Source: Pseudoips prasinana
Lineage: Eukaryota; Arthropoda; Insecta; Lepidoptera; Nolidae
DNA length: 64,000 bases
Direction: 5' to 3'
Assembly (NCBI GenBank): GCA_951640165.1
Contig: OX621241.1
Coordinates: 6,210,001-6,274,000, forward strand
This document shows positions 20,311-31,545 of this stretch, in pieces. Position 1 is the stretch's first letter. Every line of letters begins with the position of its first letter. The notes beneath the pieces were generated by a model. The model had not been told where the DNA came from and searched no databases. It saw nothing but the letters and a program-made list of their open reading frames with translations. The position numbers were made by a program, and so were the translations under genes.

Positions 20311-23300
20311 ATCTATTTAAATTCACTTATTTTTATTGCCACATTTGCTGCTTAACATTTAAGAATTAATGTTTTTAAAGCAGATATTTAGAATAATCGA
20401 AAGTATTCGAAGCTAATAACGGGATCGGTGTCCCTTATCGATACTATTAATCGCGAATGCAACCGCAATATTTCGACACATTGAGAGGTACGAGTAAGTA
20501 TCGAATTAATTAGGACGTAGACTTTAATTATAGCCCATGTCGATACAATTTTGCATCTTAATTGAATAGTATAGACTGTATAGATTTAATCTAAACTAGA
20601 CGCATTAATGAATGTTAACCTTGATGCTTTCATCACCTAGTTATTTCAATTAAATTGCACAATGAGTTGAGTGCACAATCGTGCGCGGGAGTCGATACAT
20701 CGTGACCGACGCGTCACATGTCCAATCCAACGTCACTCGTCTGGTTTGTACCGCCCTTGGGATCAACTAACCACCAACAATATGTATGAAGGTCTACAAT
20801 TCATGCTATTTTGTAACCAATCATCTCTGACGTTTTAATTACATCCGAATCGTGTCAATGTTACGCACATTATGTGACAATTAAGCAATCACGATAATAT
20901 TTCGGAGATGAATGGAAAAATCATATCCAATACATTTTTTTCCTGTGATGTTTATATTAGGTTCTTTTTAAAAGTTAATCGAATTAGATTTTATTATGAC
21001 GTCACTATTATGATGTTTTTAAGTTAATCGCGTTTTAGCTTTATACTATTTTTAAAGTTAATTGCATTTCCTAATAGGTAAGTTGCCAGTAGCGAATCAA
21101 AAGTTCTACAACTTAATAAATTGACAAGGGCTTATTTAATGATTCACAGAATGCAAAACTGTTAAACTAAGAACACACGTTCTCAAGCACGTGAACATGG
21201 TTTCCTCTCATTCCCTGCCAAGGAGGAAATAAACAAATGCATAAAACATGTGTAAGATTGACTTGTTAATTGTAAAGGTATTAAACGTACGTGTTATAGC
21301 GTCTAGCATAGGCGGCAGGGATGCCAGATGGAAGTATCCCTCTAAACAAAGAGCGAAATAACTATATAAGAAGGGAGTTGTTTGTTAATGTGTTTAGGCG
21401 AAAACTAATGTTGATTTCAATCGCTTTTGAACAATATATACAAAGATAAAACATTCGTTGAAAAAAACACTAAAGAAAGGAACATACACCTCAAAATATT
21501 TCCTTTTTTTAATTGCTTTCAGGGAATTTTCCAATAGTATTTTTGATACTTATGTTATTTTACTAAGCAGTCAGCAACCCTGGCGTCGTCGCGACGCTGC
21601 GCCACAACGCCACTCAAGAATTAGGTCGTTGGAGCGAGGCGCGTGCGATGCGCCGGCGCCGGGCAAATCGTGCGTGCTCTGTTTACCTAAGCTAATACGC
21701 TATAATACCTATGCTCACGTTCCTTTATCACTAATAACTTCTCAGTTAGAGCAAGCATGACTAATTAATTGAGGAGCTCGGCTGAGTGGGCGGACTCATA
21801 ATGGCGGCAATGAGGTGTTTTAATTGTACACGAAATAGAAAGTGACAAGGAAAGTAGCAAGTGTACCGAATAACTCAGGATTTGTTCGTTTTTTACTTCA
21901 CGGAAAGTTTATAAGTAACATTCAAACTGCAGACAAAGAATACCAACCCGGATGCTTCGAGCTTCAAGTCTCTCAACACTTCATAAGGACGAAAAGGTAA
22001 ATTAAACAAAGAGTGTAGGAAAAGTCCTTTAAGGGCCATTTAGCAAAACAGATGACAAAGATAACAGTTTAAACGTACACAAACAGGTAGAAGTGGCAGG
22101 GCCTACTTCCGCAATTATACCGACGCCAGAGGGGTACATCTGTTCTCACTGAAAGGTTAACGAGCCGCATTAAGCGCATTTTTGTCTGTACCAAGTGTAC
22201 AAACGGCAAAAAGCTGATGGGATACAAGGGAAATTGTACTTTGCCGTAGTAGAACCATCACTGTCACTGTATGGATTTACGTAACGTGTCAGGTGATTAT
22301 GATCGCAAAGGTCACTGATTTCTCTGTTTTGTTTTTTAGAAACTGCTTCGTAACATCTTCTTGACAATAACATTGAACTTCAACATGCCAATAGAATGTA
22401 GGTTCTTTTAAAAAGTTATCCATTATTATTTATTCAGCGAAATCTCATAAGTGATGTATGATGAGGATTGATTGACTTACAAAACAGTACATTAACTACA
22501 ATGTTTAACAGGAGGACAAGTAAACATAACTTGATGTTAAGTACATAAATTTTTAGTACCGCGTGGAATGTCTTAGTATTCGCTGTATCCCGTCTCATCA
22601 TCATCAATAAGCATCAAGCAATAAAACTAACTGGATTGTCCCAATGGCACACTGCCTTGCAATCACCAAGCCTAACAAATCTAATTGAAAACTAGACGTC
22701 CACATATTACAGAATCTGTTCGCTACTGTACAACATACACTGTAGAGTACTGGTAGATCGTATATTAATGTTTATAGACCGATATGTAAGAGATCAAGTT
22801 TACCGTAAGGCCCGATTACGTCGCTTATAAATCGAGACCGGGCCGGACAAACGACACGTTGCTTGCTTTAACGGTAATGCGCCGAATTCGGTCGCGTGCG
22901 ATTTGTTGATTGGCAATCTCGACTATCTTAAGCTCAGGATTGATTATCGATCCGGTCTGTTTTAATGTCGGATCGTCTGAACAACTTTTAATTAAAGCTT
23001 TCGGGGAACGTTGAATGGGGTCGTCTTTGAGATGCTAAATAAGGCTTACGTTAAAGCATAAACAACGGCTTTACCAAGGAAGTGTACTTGGACCGCCATG
23101 AATTAAAAAACAGCTTAAAGTGTAACCACAGTAACAATTACCGTTTACAGTTTTAACTAGTTGTCTTATCAAGTGTTGTGTGAAAATTGTAACAAATTAA
23201 ATACAATATTAAGCCACAAACAGTTAAGTCAATTAGTACGCGTAACAGTGAAAGGCCGCAAATCTGTCACGACACAAACCAACAGCGATATTATGTCAAC

Positions 23301-23544
23301 TGTATTAAAGTTACGATTGAATATATTATACTAACAGCTACCGTGTAATGGATTCAAGACGACAAATTCAAATATTTAATAGGTTTAACCGGAAAAACCC
23401 AATATTGGCAAATACATTGCAAGGTATCTTGAAATGAAAGCATTCAGATCTGAATAGTAAAAGGGAACAATAGTGTAATGAGTTCTATTTTATGGCATTT
23501 TATTTTCAAATAACCTCCAGTAGTTGTTTTTTCAGTTCTTCAAA
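20311..23544. other. Long non-coding stretch
   Basis: No gene or clear repeat recognised. It has a GC-rich patch at 21575-21670 (CGTCGTCGCGACGC, GCGCCGGCGCCGGGC) and another at 22840-22920. Several ATCGAT/TAATTA words occur at 20400-20560. Possibly intron or regulatory DNA of a gene outside the window. Confidence 0.4.
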
Positions 23545-23554
23545 TCGTTTTGAG

Positions 23555-23740
23555 GCTACCAACGGAACCCTATTACGAAGCCTTCGCTGCCCGTCCGTCT
23601 GTCTTTCTGACAGTGGAATGTACAGTAATAGGGTATACCGTTGAAAGTTTTACAAGTGTATATTTCATATAAAAATTAAATTGCTAGGCGATCGTACAGA
23701 ACTTTAGGCCAGTTTTTAGTATTATAACTGACTTAAAAAA
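23555..23740 (-). repeat. Fragment of the GGGTTCCGT-type lepidopteran repeat
   Basis: ACGGAACCCTATTACGAAGC followed by CTTCGCTGCCCGTCCGTCTG resembles the left part of the element at 29940-30573, here short and diverged. Boundaries uncertain. Confidence 0.4.
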
Positions 23741-25168
23741 AGAGGGAGGAATCAATTCGCCCGTTGGTTTTTCTATATACTGGCTGTTAGAGTCAACTAA
23801 GTAGTTTTCCGATATATTTTATCAGGCATCATATTATAACGATTGCCTTCCTCAGTCTACGCCACTCGGCACTCATCATCTAAACACAAGCATAAACTAA
23901 CGGATCTGCAAGTCGCCATTACATCGAAGATTTCATGACCGGACCCGTGGGAAACGTCAACTGACACTCATAGTCATAGTTCTTGCGTAGGCGAGTTTGT
24001 TTGCGTGGCCGCGTGCTTGTTGGAAGGTAAATAAAAAGGTTAAGAGGTTCAAGACATAGTGCAGCTATTGCAAACAAGAAATGTACTGGAATTTCACTTG
24101 AAAATACTGGAATAAACTAATTATTCTGATTCGCAAATCTATTTACGACAATACAGAGAGCGTAATGTTTTTTTCTTTTTCGATGTTGCCAAAGAATTCT
24201 TCAGCTGTTAAATTTTTTTTTATACTTACAATTGGGCAGGGATACGTATCACATTTGGACACCATGCAAAATGGTATAACATAGCATAGAAATCGCTTAT
24301 ATGTATTATAACATTTATGTACTGCACCTATGTTCGCAGATGACTAATCGAATTTGAATTTGAATGGTTACCCTAGTGTTGTGTTGTTGAAGCCGTCCCG
24401 TAGGCCTCTGACTAAGATCGCTAAATGCTGTTGTTTAATGACCATATATACCTGCCCCATGAAGTACTCGGTACTTCAGACCTTCAAAAAGTTCGAGACG
24501 CTCAGAAATCAAACCACCGTGTCGGTTACCTATTATAAGGTCACCGCCCATCTTAATAAGGGTGTTATAATTAACAACGTCAAATCGGCAGTTGTGGAAA
24601 TACTTCGACTGGTGACGATGAAAATGATGATTATAATTAAGGTTTTTTTAAATGAACGTGATCTTTTCTAGAAAGCTTTATATAGGAATTAGCTTCAAAT
24701 GGGAACGGCCAAAATGTTACGAAGTAAATAGTTATATAGAGTCACAGTTGACTTACACGGCGTCTTTATTACGTAGGTATTATGGGCACTTTTCATAGAG
24801 CAAGTGTATACACTGACGTGGTGACTGTATTTTGCTATATCCAGGTGTTTGTGAAATAAATTTCATTTAATTGTCTATTATAAGCAGTACCTAGGTACCA
24901 TTGCCACCAATAAATTGAAATGATTGATTTAGTGCCAATTAATTGGACATTTTAATTTAAACCTGTCACGAGAATTTCTTTGATTTCTGACCTTACCAGA
25001 TTGACTTGAAATAGGTAACCTTAAAATTATAATTGGAATTATTTTTAACAACGTTTTCAATGTCTATTGAAAGTCCAATGCAATGATTGATTACGGTGCT
25101 ATATTATCGTAAATTTCAAGTTGCGTCACAGTTATTTTGCCATACTTAGTTACAGCACGTTTTAATAA
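23741..25168. other. Non-coding stretch
   Basis: An ORF of 105 codons at 24354-24671 has no recognisable similarity and starts inside low-complexity sequence. Otherwise nothing seen. Confidence 0.4.
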
Positions 25169-26433
25169 TAGGTCTTTACCTATGAAATTGCCGTTTTGTA
25201 TGAAAAAATTTAAACGAATTTTTTTCATGAATTTTTTTATTTGTATTAATCGAAGTAATCACCCATGCAATCAATGCATCTTTGCCATCGCAGTGGCAGT
25301 TTATTGATGCCCTTCTTAAAGAAATCAGCTGGACGGGAGGCAACAAATTCTTCAAAGGCATTTTGTACTGCCTCTCGGGTATTGAATTTTTTTCCCGCCA
25401 AGAAGTTATCCAAATTCTGGAAAAGGTCTGGTGAGTAGGGCGGATGACGGAGAGCTTCCAACCCCAGTTCTTGCAACTTGGAGACCGTCTGCTGTGCAGT
25501 ATGAGGTCGCGCGTTGTCGTGCAGGAGCAGCGGAGACGAGCGATTGACCAATGCTGGTTGGAGATGCGCCAGCTTCTCCATCATTGTGCTCAGTTCTTCA
25601 CAGTACATATCTGCAGTAATGCTCACCCCGTTTGGTAAGAAGCTGTGATGAATCACACCGGCGCTAGACCACCAAACAGTGACCATCACTTTTCTAGGGG
25701 TAAGTTTTCGTTTAGGGCATTGTTTAGGTGCTGAACCAGGATCCAACCAACTTGCTGAGCGCTTGCGGTTATCAAACAGAATCCATTTTTCATCGCAGGT
25801 AACAATGCGGTTCAAAATTCCTTCATTTGTGTGTCTGTTGAGCAGTGCAAGGCACGTCTCGACGCGTACTTCGCGCTGGCGATCATTGAGTTCGTGGGGC
25901 ACCCATTTGTCAAGCTTTTTTACCTTGCCAATTTGACGCAAATGGACCAATATTGTTTTGACGCTAACGTCGAAAGCTGCTGCTAATTCAGCCGTAGATT
26001 GTGTATCATCAGCTTCCACAACCGCCTTTAATTCGTCATTGTCGACCAAAGTCTTCGGACGACCGCGAGGTTCATTTTTCAGGTCGAAATTTCCAGAACG
26101 GAAGCGAGCAAACCAATAACAGGTGGTGCGTTGGTTTGTAGTGTTAGCTCCGTAAACGTCGTTGATGTTGCGTGCCGCTTGTGCCGCGTTGCTGCCACGA
26201 CGGTACTCATATTCCATAATTACTCGAATTTTTAACGTATCCATGATGACGAAAAAGATTGAAATGCGATGAAAATGTAACACTAATCAATAAAGAAATG
26301 ACTACTTTTGGAAAAAAGAATCCATGTTTTTAAAATAAAATTAATTTGAAATTAGAATTCTTAGCCAAACAAAAATTATTTTGATTTGAAATGGCCAGTA
26401 CTGCAGAACGGCAATTTCATAGGTAAAGACCTA
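25169..26433 (-). mobile_element. mariner DNA transposon, complete ends
   Basis: The element spans 25171-26431 (1261 bp) between TA dinucleotides at 25169-25170 and 26432-26433, the expected mariner target duplication. The termini are 28-bp inverted repeats starting GGTCTTTACCTATGAAATT with one mismatch. One transposase gene fills it on the minus strand. Well-conserved ends suggest a fairly recent insertion. Confidence 0.95.
25246..26244 (-). CDS. mariner transposase, third catalytic Asp deleted
   Basis: Start chosen at the ATG at 26242-26244 (MDTLKIRVIM); the frame is open 13 codons further up without mariner-like sequence. 332 codons, no stop or frameshift. Features: an N-terminal helix-turn-helix pair (about 1-110, with GRPKTL between), the WVPHEL linker (114-119), first catalytic Asp in VTCDEKW (D151), second in LLHDNARPHTA (D243). 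The third Asp should lie in a YSPDLAPxD-type motif 34 residues on, but here YSPDL (270-274) is followed directly by FQNLDNFLAGKKF. About seven codons including the Asp are missing in frame. The protein could still bind the ends but should not cut DNA. It normally carries out cut-and-paste transposition in the nucleus; SETMAR is a host relative of this family. Confidence 0.93.
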   Translation of the reverse strand: MDTLKIRVIMEYEYRRGSNAAQAARNINDVYGANTTNQRTTCYWFARFRSGNFDLKNEPRGRPKTLVDNDELKAVVEADDTQSTAELAAAFDVSVKTILVHLRQIGKVKKLDKWVPHELNDRQREVRVETCLALLNRHTNEGILNRIVTCDEKWILFDNRKRSASWLDPGSAPKQCPKRKLTPRKVMVTVWWSSAGVIHHSFLPNGVSITADMYCEELSTMMEKLAHLQPALVNRSSPLLLHDNARPHTAQQTVSKLQELGLEALRHPPYSPDLFQNLDNFLAGKKFNTREAVQNAFEEFVASRPADFFKKGINKLPLRWQRCIDCMGDYFD

Positions 26434-26566
26434 ATATAAATTAATTTACATGCTAATTTTAGAATTAGACAGCTTAAATGTTCCCAGAACCCAAAATGTT
26501 CTTGATTGTTTAGTAAGGAATCATTCTTCTAAACGTCGTCTGCGCTTATTTTGACCTAAAGAGAGC
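26434..26566. other. Short spacer
   Basis: Nothing recognised between mariner and the SINE. Confidence 0.4.
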
Positions 26567-26815
26567 CTAGCATGTTGGTCTAGCGGTTAGTGACCCAGTC
26601 TGCTTAGCCATAGGTTGTGGGTTCGATCCCCACCCAAGGCAAATGTTTGTTTAATGATCACGATTATTTGTTATGTGTCTGGGTGTAACTTATTTATGAT
26701 AGATCAATTTATAATATTACTTATTTGGTTGCCATAGCACAGGCTCTGTGTTTCGGATCAGATGACAGGGTCTTAGTTGTCCCACGATATTTATTTAACT
26801 AAGGGATGTCATTAA
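26567..26815 (+). mobile_element. tRNA-derived SINE, diverged relative of family A
   Basis: The head reads TAGCATGTTGGTCTAGCGGT (A box) and TGGGTTCGATCCCCACCC (B box), followed by CAAATGTTTGTTTAATGATC and a tail GGTTGCCATAGCACAGGCT. Order and spacing parallel family A but bases differ, so it is a separate subfamily. Not a functional tRNA gene: no 3' acceptor stem match. Confidence 0.75.
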
Positions 26816-27420
26816 TGAACAAGGAGCCCTTCCTGGCTGCCATTTTCACATACAAACATACCGTTTTTTTATTTCCTTTCCTGGATTTTCAAGATTAGAC
26901 CATTTATTCAATATCTGCCACCAACTATTTTATAAGTGAACCTTTTTTAACGACCAAAATAAATGAGTAGCAATTTGAAACAAAATGATAAAGACTATTT
27001 ATTTTTGTGTCATTTGTCAACTGTAAAATCGGTCCGTTTTAGAAAAGGAAATAAGAGAATACGAAAACCTCGATTTTGACGATTTGTTCCTTTTTTATAA
27101 CAATTTTATTACCTTTATACGTATGTTAGTATGTATGTAACGGAAAGTTTGAAAATGATTTTGACCTCCATCAAATCGTCGGATTTAATTGAAATTTGGC
27201 ATACTTATCAAGGACCGATGACAACTCAATAATTTAAACAGTAAGACCCGTTATCCTTACGAGGATAATCAGGATTAGCGATTTATTGTTCCCCTATAAT
27301 TGGTGCTATCTTTGTGTCAAAGCATGAGAGAATTAAAACAATAGCTTAAATAAAAATGTATATTATAGATAATTCAGTTTAAAATAAGTAATAGTTTAAA
27401 AAAACTTATACTTAACCAAA
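26816..27420. other. Non-coding, possible old repeat
   Basis: Bases 27130-27300 (GGAAAGTTTGAAAATGATTT, GAAATTTGGCATACTTATCA) have the look of a decayed interspersed repeat but no second copy is present here. Confidence 0.35.
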
Positions 27421-27600
27421 GTTATCAGCCGAAAGACGCCCATTGCTGGACAACGGCCTCCCCAAAAGTTCTCCACAACTACCGGTCTTTCCCTACCCGC
27501 ATACCTACAGTACCTTCATCATCATATCAGCCGCAAGAGGCCCACTGCTGGCCACACAGGCCTTCTCCAAAGTACTCCACAATCGCGATACCCAAATCTA
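27421..27600 (+). repeat. Two RTE/repeat-D tail fragments in tandem
   Basis: CCGAAAGACGCCCATTGCTG and, about 110 bases later, CCGCAAGAGGCCCACTGCTG both begin the GGAC-AGGCCT-CTCC-AA-GT-CTCCAC block of RTE 3' ends, each preceded by an ATCA-rich tract. Two separate truncated insertions or a small duplication. Confidence 0.6.
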
Positions 27601-27619
27601 ATACAATTGGTGCAAGATA

Positions 27620-27886
27620 TTTTTGGAACGAAGTTCCTTATCGCGCGTTGTGAAAGGGGGCTAGACGGAAATAAATTCTTACGAAAAGTTGTCACGACAC
27701 TTTTTGCAGCTGTGCGTCGTGCGCATGTTTCTCTGTCTGTCTCTCTCTCTCTCTTATAGAAAGCAAGCCAGATATTTTCATTTCTATTTCGCATTGAACA
27801 GTGTGGTGTCGCGACGATTATTTTTGTTGAGTGTATACAGGTTTTTTGCACATAATAAATATTAAGAAATAACTTCGTTCCATCCG
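27620..27886. repeat. Possible MITE with GGAACGAAGTT termini
   Basis: TTTGGAACGAAGTTCCTTAT on the left and ATAACTTCGTTCCATCC on the right give short inverted ends around non-coding DNA with a TCTC tract (27733-27756). Only about 11 bases pair exactly, so this is tentative. Confidence 0.4.
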
Positions 27887-28114
27887 GGTGTACCTTGACA
27901 CCTCTCAAGTTTTTCCTAGATGAGCTATGGGCATGTATGTGCGTGTGTGTGTGCGCGAAAATCTAACCATAGGATTACTATTGCCTCTAGATAAAATAAA
28001 ATTACTGTCAGTGGGCTTATATTTTTGGTGGTGGACTGATTTCAATTTGGTTATTGAATTTGTGGCTAAACCAATTTGCAAAGTACGGACGTGACTTTGT
28101 TAGCCAAGTAAACC
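27887..28114. other. Non-coding spacer
   Basis: Nothing recognised apart from a GTGT tract at about 27930-27955. Confidence 0.4.
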
Positions 28115-28241
28115 GTACACACGGCTACATATCAAAGTATACACTTCCAATATTAGCTGACCTCTCATTGTATGGAATACCTATACAACGTGGGATCAGC
28201 TTACCCTGGAAATGTATAGCTTGATATGTAGCTGTGCGTAC
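28115..28241. repeat. 127-bp fold-back element, copy 2
   Basis: It starts GTACACACGGCTACATATC and ends GATATGTAGCTGTGCGTAC. Its interior aligns with the copies at 15166 and 37644, including TTAGCTGACCTC-CATTGTATGG and GGGATCAGCTTA. More mutated in the left arm than the others. Confidence 0.85.
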
Positions 28242-28549
28242 ACGATCTGCTAAGCAGACACTCAGCATCGTTATCTAATACCGTTATGGCTAGTTGGTAA
28301 GTATTTATCTTAATTGTTTACCGAGTTTACCTGAGACGGGACCGTTTAATCGCTCTTGACAGTGACTGGTCATTAACGCATTAAGATATTAGAACCGCGT
28401 CTAATAACTTGTGTCACAGTACAGAAACGGCACGGTAGCCAGTTTTGGGGCCGTGGCTTGAAACTATGTATGTCTTTGGAATCATAAAAATAATGTACCT
28501 TCTTACTTTCAATGGATATTACTACTGACTTGATATAGCACTGCAGTAA
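28242..28549. other. Non-coding spacer
   Basis: No feature recognised. Confidence 0.4.
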
Positions 28550-29113
28550 GACTGGGGTATATATGTACTACAGGACTGGTGTCGTGCGATCCATGGCCCT
28601 TTACGGGGCACCTGTCTGGTCTGAACGCTTGACAGGTGCCTCCCGCTGCAGAGCTATTTTAATTAGCCTGCAGCGTGTGGTGGCCATACGGATCGCGCGA
28701 GGATACCGTACGGTATCTTTCGAAGCGGCGACACTTGTGTCGCGCCTCCCGCCATTTGATCTCCTGGCAGCTGTTGACGCGGCAGTTTTCGCTGAAATCC
28801 GCGTTCGCCAGGAGAATGGGGGGCGCTAGACCAGACGCTCATTGAGTATAGACGGGATGCCCAACGGCAGGTACTAGTGCAGTGGCTAGAGTTACGCCTA
28901 CACGCGCGCCAGCGTGCCGTCGGTGCCATCCTGCCTCACCTCGAGGCCTGGGTGGGAAGGAGTGGTTGCGTCACCTACAGACTAACCCAGATATTCACCG
29001 GACACGGGTGTTTCGGTGAGTATCTGAGCCGGATCGGCCGAGAAGCAACAACACACTGTCACAAAAAAAAGGTACTACAGGACTACGCTGTTACATTTCC
29101 ATGGCAACCCTAA
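28550..29113 (+). pseudogene. R1-clade LINE fragment: ORF2 C-terminus
   Basis: Two frames together read as the end of an R1/TRAS/SART-type ORF2. 28563-28829 gives VVRSMALYGAPVWSERL and RVVAIRIARGYRTVSFEAA; after a frameshift near 28830, the frame up to 29113 gives YRLTQIFTGHGCFGEYLSRI followed by a THCH remnant of the terminal zinc knuckle. The endonuclease and RT core are absent and the knuckle's second half is lost, so this is a 5'-truncated, decayed copy. R1-clade elements often insert at fixed sites such as rDNA or telomeric repeats; no such flank is visible here. GC-rich compared with its surroundings. Confidence 0.85.
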
Positions 29114-29499
29114 GCCTATCGAAACCGATATTAGCTTATAATAATTAATAAAAGATCATTCCTTTCAATGACATATTTTTATACTGACGTCTAGTGATCG
29201 ATAATACGCATTTGCAATTCATAAGCAACTAATGTAAGTATTTCGCTTTACAAGATACGTAATAAAAACGCCCGTTCTTGATATACACCAAGCAACCGTA
29301 TTAATTTCGCGAGCGTAACGACAAATCGGCCCTGCCATAGTAGTGCAAAATAAGATCCACTCAGTTAAGTTTTATTTCATTGTAATAAAATCGAAGGCAT
29401 ATAGCACCTGGAAGATCTAGATTGTACGTTATTAAGCTATAATACGAGGGTCGCTTTTAATATGTTGGCATTTCAATTCGATTTGAATCGATATCCCCA
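29114..29499. other. Non-coding spacer
   Basis: No feature recognised. Confidence 0.4.
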
Positions 29500-29640
29500 T
29501 CATTTTTTTTATCTTCATCATGTCGGCAGTGAGACATCGTCGGCTGGACATAAGCCTGCCCTACGATTTTGGGGGCCATGCTGGATACGATATTTGCTAC
29601 GCTTGGTAAATTGGTTGACGACGGCAGTATTTTATTTATT
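29500..29640 (+). repeat. Dispersed repeat D, diverged copy
   Basis: CATCATGTCGGCAGTGAGAC, GGCTGGACATAAGCCTGCCC and GCTACGCTTGGTAAATTGGT follow the order of the copy at 60228 with many substitutions. Confidence 0.5.
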
Positions 29641-29939
29641 TAAACACACATATACTATCATTAGGAACTCTATACCTACTTCAATGTATGTACTTATATT
29701 AAAAAGGAAAATGTTAACTCAATAGTAACTTAAACTAAACAAATTGCACAATAAGCCGCCTGTGTGAATTCGTTGTGTGCACGAAAAGAGATCAATAGAT
29801 TATAGTCACAGTACACAGAGTGATGCTGCTCCTCGTTTTTTATTACCTCGGGACGACTTCGGCGCCTACCATGGCATGGCATGGGGTGGGATATCCTTTG
29901 CCGACACCACACAGTACTTCGTAAAAAAATACGTACTGC
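29641..29939. other. Non-coding spacer
   Basis: No feature recognised; contains a GGCATGGCATGG small tandem at about 29870. Confidence 0.4.
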
Positions 29940-30573
29940 TTTTTAGGGTTCCGTAGCCAAATGGCAAAAAAGGGAACTCTTATAGATTCGTCATGTCTGT
30001 CTGTCCGTCCGTATTTCACAGATACTTTTTTCCGAAACTATAAGACTTGTACTATTGAAACTTGGTAAGTAGATGTATTCTGTGAACCGCATTTAGATTT
30101 TCACACAAAAATAGAAAGAACCAATAAATTTTAGGGTTCCCTATACATAGAACTGAAACACAATTTTTTTTTCATCGGACCCAGCCATACCTTTCATGCC
30201 ATATCTATGGATAGGTCTTCAAAAATGCTATTGAAGTTTCTAATATATACTTTTTCTAAACTGAATAGTTTGTGCGAGATACACTTCCAAAGTGGTAAAA
30301 TGAGTGTACCCCCTGTAAGTTCTAAAATAAGACAATGATAATACAAAAAAAAATCATATATTTTTTTTGTATTATCATTTCATTTTTTCACATCACATTC
30401 ATTACCATGCCAACTTCCACCGAAAGTTGGTTTGAACGAGATCTAGTAAGTAGTTTTTTAATAGGTCAAAAATCTTAAACCGCAATATACCTTTTATTTA
30501 TTCAATTCACTCAAGTACTTGCTGCTACGGTACCCGTCATGGGCAAGTCCGACTCGCACTTGGCCGCTTTTTA
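29940..30573. mobile_element. GGGTTCCGT-type lepidopteran repeat (MITE-like)
   Basis: It begins CTTTTTAGGGTTCCGTAGCC and ends GACTCGCACTTGGCCGCTTT-TTAAAG, both well-known terminal words of a high-copy lepidopteran repeat, with the CTGTCTGTCCGTCCGTATTT tract inside. Short inverted TTTTTA termini. No coding. A 19-bp perfect palindrome lies inside at 30334-30379. Confidence 0.7.
30334..30379. repeat. 19-bp perfect inverted repeat
   Basis: The arms AATGATAATACAAAAAAAA (30334-30352) and the exact reverse complement (30361-30379) flank an 8-base loop. The sequence is low in complexity, so it may have arisen by slippage. Confidence 0.75.
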
Positions 30574-30996
30574 AAGATAGCAGCAGATATTTTTATTACC
30601 CTGACGCTTACGACATACTTATGAACTATGAAGTACGGTTAATTTAATAACTAATAACAATAATCATAAAACCACTAGGAACATTACAAATTAATTTCAA
30701 ATGACCATCGATTGCGTTATCACCAAGCATCGTAGTACTTATTAACTAATCATAAACATCAGTGTAATATGAAGTATAAAATTAATTGTCATTTCCCTAA
30801 ATTATTATTTGATTAGGCCAACAAGCCGCTTCTAAGTTTTACTAATAATAATATTAAACTAATAACGTATGTATACCAACTTATATGAATTGAAACATTG
30901 AAAGTGAGTTTGGGTTAAACGTTATAAAATTATTTATTTAATCTTTACGTAATGCTGAGCTGCCAAACTTTATATTCTATGAAACAATGTCCTACT
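30574..30996. other. Non-coding spacer
   Basis: No feature recognised. Confidence 0.4.
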
Positions 30997-31239
30997 GGGG
31001 CTTTACCGGGTAAGTCGCCGAACATCGATTTTTTCAATGGCGATCAATTAAATTAAGGTTAAAAATGACTTAATCAATCATGAAATCGGTTTCAACATTG
31101 ACAATCGATTCCGGACCATTTATGACGTCACATGTGGTCATGGAAGCTGTTTTAACGATTGATTATGTCATTTTTTACCTTTATTTATTTGAACGCCATT
31201 TAATAAATCGATGTTCGGCGACTTAGCCGGTAGAGCCCC
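30997..31239. mobile_element. MITE with about 83-bp inverted termini
   Basis: The left arm GGGGCTTTACCGGGTAAGTC and the reverse complement of the right arm GGGGCTCTACCGGCTAAGTC align for about 83 bases, including an exact GTCGCCGAACATCGATTT stretch. The unpaired centre is about 75 bases. Non-coding, high arm identity, so a relatively young copy. No clear target duplication. Confidence 0.85.
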
Positions 31240-31254
31240 TGGTGGCGTTTCGGC

Positions 31255-31545
31255 CATGGCGTCTTATCTCTGTGGAGACAAGCCATCTGTGCGGGGCATA
31301 ATATGCATTTTCATTTTCATAATGTGCATTTTCCACTCTTTCATTTTCATGATCCGATGGGATGTCTAGCCGACACGACCGGGAAGAGCTTAGATTCAGC
31401 GTTATATTCTCCCCGGGCAGATACTGAGATTATTTTTTAGAAAATATCCGATATCACTTGTTGCCCACACACTTGTTGGATTGGGATTGGAACCAAAGAC
31501 CTCATTGTCCGCGGTTGAAGCTAGAAGACAAACAAACGCATGACC
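31255..31545 (-). mobile_element. tRNA-derived SINE, family E, reverse strand
   Basis: On the minus strand the order is GCGGACAATGAGGTCTTTGG, TTCCAATCCCAAT (B-box remnant), AGTGATATCGG, CTCAGTATCTGCCCGGGGAG and a CCGCACAGATGGCTTGTCTC-type tail. This is the layout of a common lepidopteran SINE. Ends are approximate and the copy is diverged. Confidence 0.55.
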
